In this document: positions 17,655 through 24,057 of the stretch, one piece after another
How the letters are laid out: every line of letters begins with the position of its first letter
Numbering within the stretch: position 1 is the stretch's first letter
Source of the DNA: AV69 sp963742315
GTDB taxonomy: Bacteria > Verrucomicrobiota > Verrucomicrobiia > Chthoniobacterales > UBA10450
DNA length: 64,000 bases
Reading direction: 5' to 3'
NCBI GenBank assembly: GCA_963742315.1
Contig: CAVULE010000015.1
Coordinates: forward strand, 124,001-188,000
Translations under genes and position numbers: made by a program
The notes under the pieces: generated by a model
What the model saw: only the letters and a program-made list of their open reading frames with translations
What the model was told of the DNA's origin: nothing
Databases searched by the model: none

Positions 17655-18218
17655 TCAGTCGAAATCACTGAGGTTATTAAAATTTCGGAGAAATTTTGCG
17701 TCTTCTTCGAGAACGTTAACGATGCTTAGTTTGCCTGCCTCGACGAGCTTCTTCGTGAGCGATTGAAGCGAAAAGTCCGATCCCGAAAGCGCCATGAGGA
17801 AGTCGGTCCCGGTGCCTTTCGGATAAATTGCAACCAGCGGTTCGGCGCGGTTCCCAATCATGGGGAGAACGCCGCGCCCCGGCTCAACCAGATTGCAGAT
17901 CAAACGCAAATAATTTCCGGTCATCAACGGCATGTCGATAGCGAGAGCGAGCAAATGATCCGTTGAAATTCGCGCCAGTGTCGCAGAAAGACCACTTAAC
18001 GGACCGCGCGATGGTGGTTCGTCGGAAACGAATTGCACGCCCGATGGCCGCCACGGCGGATCAGTTCGTGCTGAGACGAAAATTTCTTCGGGTTGCAATG
18101 CGCGCAGAAGATCAAACTGAATTTGCCAAAGCGGTCGCCCGCGAAAGAGAAGCGTTGCCTTGTCCCTTCCCATCCGGCGCGATTCCCCGCCGGCGAGCAA
18201 CACCGCGCTGATATTCAT
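17655..18218 (-). CDS. mobA: Molybdenum cofactor guanylyltransferase
   Basis: 187 aa from the ATG at 18218. MobA links GMP to Mo-molybdopterin to give the MGD cofactor used by formate dehydrogenase and DMSO-reductase-type enzymes. The NTP-transferase signature ISAVLLAGGESRRMGRDKA is at the N-terminus, with DEPPSRGPLSGL and LAIDMPLM (metal-binding Asp) following. Divergent from fdhD, whose product also serves MGD-containing formate dehydrogenase. No such oxidoreductase is in the window. Confidence 0.92.
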   Translation of the reverse strand: MNISAVLLAGGESRRMGRDKATLLFRGRPLWQIQFDLLRALQPEEIFVSARTDPPWRPSGVQFVSDEPPSRGPLSGLSATLARISTDHLLALAIDMPLMTGNYLRLICNLVEPGRGVLPMIGNRAEPLVAIYPKGTGTDFLMALSGSDFSLQSLTKKLVEAGKLSIVNVLEEDAKFLRNFNNLSDFD

Positions 18219-18267
18219 TAAAAATGACAGATTTCGACTGCCGCATGGTAGCATCACGCTGAAAGCA

Positions 18268-19089
18268 GTGAAAGAAGACGGCATCTCTTCAGGCCAGATC
18301 ATTCGGCGAAAGCAGGATGGCGCACTGGAGTATCATCACGACGATCTCACCATTGAAGAGCCGCTCGAGATTCGCATCGGCCGTAAGACTGTTGCGACAA
18401 CGATGCGAACGCCCGGGAACGACGAAGAACTCGCTGCCGGTTTTCTCCTTTCCGAAGGAATTATTCGAGCTTCTGATGAGATTGATAAATTCTCCCGTCC
18501 GTCCGGCGCGCGTAATCGGGAAAACATCATTACCGTTACTCTGGCTGAAGGCATAAAACCTAAACTCAACGCAACGCAGCGTTTCGGAACGATTTCATCA
18601 AGCTGCGGTATCTGCGGGAAAGAGAGTATCGCCGTGATCCGGCAGAATTTCCCGTCGATTGAGTCGGCCCCAGGCATCCGCATTCATCTCGAAACATTGC
18701 TCTCGCTTCCAGCGCTCCTGCGTCAGAACCAGGGCGACTTCGCCCGCACTGGCGGAATTCACGCGGCTGGCATTTTTGGCCTCGACGGCAAACCACGCCG
18801 GGTTAGAGAAGACATCGGTCGACATAACGCTGTCGATAAAGTCATTGGCCGGGCTTTTCTTGATCGCGAACTTCCGCTGGCTTCGTGCATACTTCTCGTT
18901 AGCGGACGCGCATCCTTCGAGATCATGCAAAAGGCACTCTCTGCCGAAATTCCAATTGTCGCCTCGGTCTCAGCTCCTTCGACGCTGGCGATGGAATTCG
19001 CGCGCGAATGCAATCAGACCTTGATCGGATTCCTCCGCCCTCCGTCATTCAATATTTACGCGCACATCGAGCGCGTCATTTTGGATTGA
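18268..19089 (+). CDS. fdhD: FdhD, sulfurtransferase for formate dehydrogenase
   Basis: About 273 aa using the GTG at 18268. An in-frame ATG at 18160 would overlap the divergent mobA start and is less likely. FdhD passes sulfur from IscS to the Mo-bis-MGD cofactor. The conserved Cys pair is in SSSCGICGKES (about residues 114-117). Other family blocks are RTPGNDEELAAGFLLSEGI, RTGGIHAAG, RREDIGRHNAVDK-like VREDIGRHNAVDK, and VSGRASFEIMQKA. Divergent from mobA with about 50 bases between starts, consistent with shared regulation. Confidence 0.93.
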   Translation: MKEDGISSGQIIRRKQDGALEYHHDDLTIEEPLEIRIGRKTVATTMRTPGNDEELAAGFLLSEGIIRASDEIDKFSRPSGARNRENIITVTLAEGIKPKLNATQRFGTISSSCGICGKESIAVIRQNFPSIESAPGIRIHLETLLSLPALLRQNQGDFARTGGIHAAGIFGLDGKPRRVREDIGRHNAVDKVIGRAFLDRELPLASCILLVSGRASFEIMQKALSAEIPIVASVSAPSTLAMEFARECNQTLIGFLRPPSFNIYAHIERVILD

Positions 19090-19158
19090 GACGTCTGTGG
19101 CGGGCTCTATGACCGCCAGCCAGGCAGGCAGGCGGCCCGTCTTCCCGACAGTGAAAAG

Positions 19159-19575
19159 TCAGCAGAGCAATTGTTTGACGCAATTAATCAGCCCTTGGAT
19201 CGCGAAAGGCTTAACCAAATATTTCACGTCGTGCTTGGTAAGGAAGAGTGCGATTTTTGCGTCCGTAGCAAAGCCGGTGATGAAAATGAAACGATCGGAT
19301 AGCGATGGTCGCATTTCTTTCGCCTGCAGGTAAAACTCGTCACCGCGGAGGCGCGGCATCTTTAGGTCGCAGATCACGGCGTCGTACTCGTGCGCCTTCA
19401 CCTTGAGAAGGGCTGCTTTTCCATCAAAAGCGACATCGACCAGGAAATTTTCATCCGCCAGGATCCACTGTAAAGCAGAGGCGAGTTGCTGGTCGTCGTC
19501 GACCACCAGGATAGCCTTAAGGCGAAGAGTGTTGACGTGAGGCTGAAGGCCTTCCCAATGGGAGTCAGATTTCAT
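19159..19575 (-). CDS. Single-domain response regulator (CheY-like)
   Basis: 138 aa consisting essentially of one receiver domain. Acidic pair in ILVVDDDQQL, phosphoacceptor Asp in AVICDLKMPRLRGDE, Thr in FIFITGFA and Lys in YLVKPFA are all present. There is no output domain, so it probably works through protein-protein contact or a phosphorelay. No kinase is adjacent; the nearest seen here is the large hybrid kinase at 56.9 kb. An N-terminal tail of about 17 residues precedes the domain. Confidence 0.9.
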   Translation of the reverse strand: MKSDSHWEGLQPHVNTLRLKAILVVDDDQQLASALQWILADENFLVDVAFDGKAALLKVKAHEYDAVICDLKMPRLRGDEFYLQAKEMRPSLSDRFIFITGFATDAKIALFLTKHDVKYLVKPFAIQGLINCVKQLLC

Positions 19576-19646
19576 CGAGGCGCGGGTTTGATTGAGCAGT
19601 CAGGGTGCCAAGTCAAAGGCCAGAGATCAGAGGCGCAGGATCAGGG

Positions 19647-20297
19647 TTACTGCTCGGTTTGCTTCTCGAGCTGATGTCGAAAATAACCTTTCCAACTTTC
19701 CGGTAAGGCCTCGATTTGAGTAGCTTGCCGCAGCGATTTGACATCGTCCTTATCAAAAGCATAGAGACGCGTGATGTCGGCAACGCTGATGTCTTGTTGT
19801 TCGTGCCCGACTAATTCCACTGCATCTCCGGCACCAACCATTCCTTCCCGCGTCACCGCAACATAGAAACCGGTGCGACGGCTGGCCAGAAAACGTTTGA
19901 TGATATCGGCACGTCCAAACTTTATGCCTAGTTTGTAGCAGGGCATTCGTGGTTCCGTGACCATGACTTCCGTTTCGCCGATTCGAAACCTGTCCCCGAT
20001 GCAAACGGCATTCTCCAGTAATCCCTCGGTGGTAAAGTTTTCTCCAAACATTCCCGAGGCCAGATCCATTCCAGGTAGTTCGCTTCGCCAATAGCTGTAG
20101 TGTTCCGACGGATAGAGATAAACCGCCTTACTCACGCCGCCGTGAACGGTGAGATCAGCTTGTTGATCTCCATCCAGATTCAACCTGCGCATCATTACCC
20201 GTCCTTGGACTGGCTCCTTGAAAATTCCCGTGGTAACGAGCTTCCCTTGCCAGGTTACTTCCCTGGGCAATCCCACATTCACTGACAATAGCTTCAT
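19647..20297 (-). CDS. MOSC domain protein (YiiM-like)
   Basis: 216 aa. The MOSC beta-barrel is recognisable: LNLDGDQQADLTVHGGVSKAVYLYP, then GMFGENFTTEGLLE, then the Mo-cofactor-binding Cys in TEPRMPCYKLGIKFG. A C-terminal 3-alpha segment follows (SVADITRLYAFD), as in E. coli YiiM, which reduces N-hydroxylated compounds using Mo cofactor. Its presence fits the local set of Mo-cofactor genes (moeA, mobA, fdhD). Confidence 0.9.
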   Translation of the reverse strand: MKLLSVNVGLPREVTWQGKLVTTGIFKEPVQGRVMMRRLNLDGDQQADLTVHGGVSKAVYLYPSEHYSYWRSELPGMDLASGMFGENFTTEGLLENAVCIGDRFRIGETEVMVTEPRMPCYKLGIKFGRADIIKRFLASRRTGFYVAVTREGMVGAGDAVELVGHEQQDISVADITRLYAFDKDDVKSLRQATQIEALPESWKGYFRHQLEKQTEQ

Positions 20298-20388
20298 GAC
20301 ACCTCAGCCATTCGATTATGCCGGCGATTCCAACCGCAAATCCAGCGCATTGTTCCGGAACTGCAACGACTCTATGAGCGCGGTTTGT

Positions 20389-20459
20389 GGCTCCGCAGAG
20401 CGTCGCCCTACCGCGAATCTCGCGAACAACTAATCGGTAGGGCGAGACTCCGTCGAGCC
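20389..20459. repeat. 71-bp inverted repeat (REP-like)
   Basis: Arms 20389-20412 and 20436-20459 are 24-base inverted copies with 19 of 24 matches, sharing GGCTC at one end and TCGCCCTACC at the other. The element lies between the MOSC gene and the second GFA gene. No T-tract is present. Confidence 0.6.
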
Positions 20460-20566
20460 GGTCGACAAGTGGCGTTTCGACATAAATCGAGTCCGGATGC
20501 GGTTCGTCCAGGCGCTGGTGACGCTCGCGGATTCGAGCCGATCCTAATCTTATCTTATAATTTCGC

Positions 20567-20974
20567 ATGAAAAAGCCAATCCGTGGCAGCTGCCTGTGTG
20601 GCGGCGTACGTTTTGAAGTCGAGCCCCCTTTTCTGCAGGCGAGTCATTGTCATTGCGACCGCTGCCGCAAGCATTCGGGGACAGCCGTATGCACGCAAAC
20701 ACGGGTATTGAAGGAACAATTTCGCCTCCTCGAGGGCGAAGAATTAATCAAAGTTTACGGAAAAGGCGAAGGCGCTGTGAAAGCGTTCTGTATAAACTGC
20801 GGTTCCAGCCTTTTCGGTGGCGATTGGCCAGAGGGTCCTCAGGTGTCGATTCGCATGGGAGCGTTTGATGACGACCCAGGCATTCGGCCACAATTTCATA
20901 CCTTTGTCGATTGCCGCGCTTCGTGGGACACGATCACCGACGATCTTCCGCAGTACTCCGAGCGGCGAACTTAA
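20567..20974 (+). CDS. GFA family zinc-binding protein, second paralogue
   Basis: 135 aa. Zinc ligands GSCLCGGVRFEV, SHCHCDRCRKHSG and AFCINCGSSLFGG match the GFA/CENP-V fold. It is only distantly similar to the paralogue at 13659-14069 (different loop composition), so this is not a recent duplication. The stop is about 105 bases before the KMO start. Function unknown. Confidence 0.87.
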   Translation: MKKPIRGSCLCGGVRFEVEPPFLQASHCHCDRCRKHSGTAVCTQTRVLKEQFRLLEGEELIKVYGKGEGAVKAFCINCGSSLFGGDWPEGPQVSIRMGAFDDDPGIRPQFHTFVDCRASWDTITDDLPQYSERRT

Positions 20975-21045
20975 GTGCTGCCGTTATAATTAACGAGTAC
21001 CTGACCGTGGATTACACAGATTAAACAGATTTGATTATCCGTGAT

Positions 21046-21066
21046 ATCCGCGTAATCCGCGGTTAA
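21046..21066. repeat. 21-bp dispersed repeat, copy 2
   Basis: Identical to 10790-10810 and ending 13 bases before the KMO start codon. Preceded by a related word (ATTATCCGTGAT), suggesting a small repeat cluster. It could be a transcription-factor site or a mobile-repeat remnant. Confidence 0.6.
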
Positions 21067-21079
21067 CCATTCAATTGGA

Positions 21080-22441
21080 ATGGCGACAAGGTTTGTTCTC
21101 ATCGGTAGCGGGCTCGCCGGCGGCCTGCTCGCCGCGTACTTGGGGCGCCGCGGTTACGATGTCGATCTTTACGAAAGGCGCGCTGACCCGCGTGAGGGAA
21201 ACATCGTCGGCGGGCGCTCAATCAATCTCGCGCTCTCGACCCGCGGAATTTACGCGCTCGAACAGCTCGGAATCGCCGACGAAGTGTTGCGCCACGCCAT
21301 TCCTATGCGCGGTCGCATGATTCACGACAAATCCGGCGCCCTCCATTTTTCACCATACGACCGCGATCCGAACAAATTCATTAATTCGATCGGTCGCGCG
21401 GCGCTGAACACTACAGTGATCGAAGCGGCACAGCGTTATCCGAGCGTGCGCGTTCATTTCAATCATCGCTGCACCGACGTCGATCTTGATTCCGCTACTG
21501 CGAATCTCGCCCCGTCCGGTGTAGCGGCGGCCGTATCGGCCGCAAATCCGCAACAACAAGTAACCATCCAGGCTCGGGGCGACGCCGTCATCGGCGTCGA
21601 CGGCGCCTTCTCCGCAGTCCGCCAATCAATGCAGAAGAAAATTACAGGCTTTGAATACGACGAGAGTTATCTCGCGCACGGTTACAAGGAGCTTACCATT
21701 CCGCCGGCGCCGGATGGTTCGTGGCGAATGGAAAAGGAAGCGCTCCATATCTGGCCACGCAAAAGTTTCATGATGATCGCCCTCCCGAACCCGGATGGCT
21801 CCTTCACCTGCACGCTTTTTTGGGAATTCGAAGGGCCGTGCAGCTTCGCCTCGACCAAGACCGACGACGAAATCAGCCACTTTTTCGAGGGAGAATTTCC
21901 CGATGCCGTACCGCTGATGCCGTCGTTGCTCGACGATTTCAAAACCAATCCAACCGGTTCGCTCGTGACCATTCGTTGTGCACCGTGGTTTTACAAAGAC
22001 AAAATCGCACTCGTCGGCGACGCTGCCCACGCCGTAGTGCCGTTCTACGGGCAAGGCATGAACGCCGCATTCGAAGATTGCGTTGTGCTCGACAAATGCC
22101 TGGCCGAATTCCCCCAGGATCGACAGCACGCTTTCGCTGAATATTTCGCACGGCGAAAAGAAAATACCGATGCCCTTGCCAATCTCGCGGTGCAAAATTT
22201 CATCGAGATGCGCGACAAAACCGCGTCGAAGGCATTTCGGGCAAAAAAGAAGCTCGATCATCTGCTCGAAGGTTTGTTGCCCGGAATTTATCTGCCGCTC
22301 TACACCATGGTCACGTTCACGCGCATCCCCTATTCCGCCGGGGCGAGACGCGCGCGGCTGCAGAATCGAATTGTCTACGCCGGCCTGGCGCTTCTTTTGC
22401 TGCTGACCGCCTTCGCCGCGATACGAGTTATTTCTCGTTAA
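21080..22441 (+). CDS. kmo: Kynurenine 3-monooxygenase
   Basis: 453-aa FAD- and NADPH-dependent hydroxylase converting L-kynurenine to 3-hydroxykynurenine. The Rossmann motif VLIGSGLAGGLLAAYLGRRG is at the N-terminus with the ribose-binding YERRADPR. The specific GGRSINLALSTRG, the FAD motif ALVGDAAHAVVPFYGQGMNAAFEDC and the C-terminal IPYSAGARRAR complete the family pattern. The chain ends with a strong hydrophobic segment (VYAGLALLLLLTAFAAI, about residues 432-448), suggesting membrane anchoring as in eukaryotic KMO. Confidence 0.95.
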   Translation: MATRFVLIGSGLAGGLLAAYLGRRGYDVDLYERRADPREGNIVGGRSINLALSTRGIYALEQLGIADEVLRHAIPMRGRMIHDKSGALHFSPYDRDPNKFINSIGRAALNTTVIEAAQRYPSVRVHFNHRCTDVDLDSATANLAPSGVAAAVSAANPQQQVTIQARGDAVIGVDGAFSAVRQSMQKKITGFEYDESYLAHGYKELTIPPAPDGSWRMEKEALHIWPRKSFMMIALPNPDGSFTCTLFWEFEGPCSFASTKTDDEISHFFEGEFPDAVPLMPSLLDDFKTNPTGSLVTIRCAPWFYKDKIALVGDAAHAVVPFYGQGMNAAFEDCVVLDKCLAEFPQDRQHAFAEYFARRKENTDALANLAVQNFIEMRDKTASKAFRAKKKLDHLLEGLLPGIYLPLYTMVTFTRIPYSAGARRARLQNRIVYAGLALLLLLTAFAAIRVISR

Positions 22442-22525
22442 GGAATTCTCCCAGCCTGTGCATTCCATGTTGGATGTTGAGCGTCAGGCGTTTTCTTTTA
22501 CTCTTCACCGTCTAGATTTCACTGC

Positions 22526-23044
22526 ATGAGCACAGATCTAGCGCAACTGGCCTGTGACCGGTACGAAATTGCCGACGCGCTGCATCGCTACGCTTTCGGC
22601 CTGGACCACGGTGACGCCGATTCATTGGCATCGGCATTTGCGGAAGATTGCATCTTCGATTTCCGGCCAGCGGCGAGAAAACTTGAGATTGATTTTCCGA
22701 AACTGAGTGGCCGCGAAGCGATTGTGAATGCTCTTATTCCATTCCTCGGCCCGCTCGACACCAGTCACACCGTCAGCAATCTCCAAATCGAAGTGAGTGA
22801 TGATTCGGCCACACTGTATGCCTACATGATGTCTCAACATTTCATGCCGCGAGAAGGTTGCCGCCGCGGATCAGAAAATGCGCTGCTAATGAACCGCTAC
22901 GATGGCGAGCTGGTGCGCGACGGCCAGAAATGGCGCTTTAAGCGGGTGACGATTGATAATGCCTGGGCACAAGGCAATCCGGAAATTCTTAACGCCCTTG
23001 CGATTCGCCGCGCTTTAGCCGCAAGATCGAGGCAGTCGAAATAG
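22526..23044 (+). CDS. SnoaL-like / NTF2-fold protein
   Basis: 172 aa with the SnoaL-like pattern: EIADALHRYAFGLDHGDADSLASAFAEDCIFDF at the N-terminus, then SGREAIVNALIPFL, DTSHTVSNLQIEV and ENALLMNRYDGELVRDGQKWRFKRVTID. The fold hosts dehydratases, isomerases and ring-hydroxylating dioxygenase beta subunits. It lies 84 bases after kmo and could be an accessory enzyme of aromatic catabolism or the partner of the Rieske oxygenase at 26860, but nothing in the sequence proves it. Confidence 0.75.
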   Translation: MSTDLAQLACDRYEIADALHRYAFGLDHGDADSLASAFAEDCIFDFRPAARKLEIDFPKLSGREAIVNALIPFLGPLDTSHTVSNLQIEVSDDSATLYAYMMSQHFMPREGCRRGSENALLMNRYDGELVRDGQKWRFKRVTIDNAWAQGNPEILNALAIRRALAARSRQSK

Positions 23045-23123
23045 CGCTAAAATCAGCGACCGAGGATTGGCTTCACACCTCGAGCGGGTGTAAAAAGGAT
23101 CAACATCAACCATCAATCCTATT

Positions 23124-23567
23124 ATGAGTGATATCTATGTCCCATTAATCAGCTCCGGCGTAGCCGGACCACTTGGCGTTCTGCATTTGCCCCGCATGTG
23201 GCAAAAAGTCTCGCTGGAAGCGACGGGCAAACTTGCTTCCGGTTATCCCGGCATCGGCCGAGGGTTCGACGCCATGACCTGCGCCGACCTTGGGCTCGAG
23301 GAACAGGCGGTGAAGGATTATATTAAGAAAAACAAGCCGACCTATCCGCAGTTCGAAGCGTGGGTGAAAGCGAATGCGAAGTCGCTCACCCCGCAGGCGA
23401 TCGACAAACACAACGCCGCGGTGCGCGGGTACAATCACGACGATGAGACGCGCCAGGAAATCCTGGGCAATTGCAGGATGGCGGCTGACTCTTCTGCTCC
23501 GAAGGACGCGGTGAACCTGAATAATCTCGACGATTGGCACGAGTTCCACAAAGCCGTTTTGCAATAA
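23124..23567 (+). CDS. DUF5069 domain protein
   Basis: 147 aa. The order PLGVLHLPRMWQKVSLEATGKL, YPGIGRGFDAMTCADLGLEEQAVKDYI and the C-terminal NLNNLDDWHEFHKAVL match DUF5069, a small soluble family frequent in Verrucomicrobia and relatives. No signal peptide or membrane segment. Function unknown. Confidence 0.75.
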   Translation: MSDIYVPLISSGVAGPLGVLHLPRMWQKVSLEATGKLASGYPGIGRGFDAMTCADLGLEEQAVKDYIKKNKPTYPQFEAWVKANAKSLTPQAIDKHNAAVRGYNHDDETRQEILGNCRMAADSSAPKDAVNLNNLDDWHEFHKAVLQ

Positions 23568-23622
23568 GCTTTGCCGCGTCAAAGCGTTGAATCGGCAAAA
23601 CCTAAATCGTTGTTAAGCGAGC

Positions 23623-23639
23623 GCAGGCGACACGCCTGC
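23623..23639. repeat. Short palindrome GCAGGCG/CGCCTGC
   Basis: Seven-base-pair perfect stem with a three-base loop in the gap between the DUF5069 and padR genes, with flanks GAGC and CACTACA. The same GAGCGCAGGC word begins the outer arm of the element at 14499, so both probably belong to one dispersed repeat family. Confidence 0.5.
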
Positions 23640-23717
23640 CACTACAGTCTCCTCTTGACAGTCTAGATGAAAGATCGAACAATTCTTTACCAAGACTGTC
23701 TAGGCTTGAAAGATCGT

Positions 23718-24050
23718 ATGGCCAAAGAGAAACCAGACCTGGTTTACGGAACGCTCGACATGTTGATCTTGAAAGCGTTGCAGCACGAACCGAGACACGG
23801 CCTTGCTATCGCCGATCGCATTCAGCAAATGTCTCAAGAAATTCTCCGAGTCGAGCAAGGCTCGCTTTACCCGGCCCTCTATCGCCTCGAAGCGCAGGGA
23901 TGGATCAAGGCCGAATGGGGCGTCTCCGATAACAATCGCAAAGCGCGCTATTACAAACTGACCGCGGCGGGACGGAAACAACTCGCAGCGGAAAAGGACC
24001 ACTGGCTGCGCATTACCAAGGGAATCGATCTCGTGCTTTCCGGAACCTGA
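23718..24050 (+). CDS. PadR family transcriptional regulator
   Basis: 110 aa from the ATG at 23718; an in-frame start at 23667 adds 17 residues of doubtful origin. Winged-helix pattern: LVYGTLDMLILKALQHEPRHGLAIADRIQ, then RVEQGSLYPALYRLEAQGWIKAEWG and RKARYYKLTAAGRKQL. Seven bases upstream of the large permease gene. This PadR-permease pair is common in Acidobacteria and Verrucomicrobia, and the regulator probably represses the permease operon. Confidence 0.93.
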   Translation: MAKEKPDLVYGTLDMLILKALQHEPRHGLAIADRIQQMSQEILRVEQGSLYPALYRLEAQGWIKAEWGVSDNNRKARYYKLTAAGRKQLAAEKDHWLRITKGIDLVLSGT

Positions 24051-24057
24051 ATCGTTT

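Noticed and set aside
20155..20568. 137-codon minus-strand frame between MOSC and GFA genes
   Set aside because: Overlaps the MOSC gene in another frame and runs through the 71-bp inverted repeat; no family pattern.
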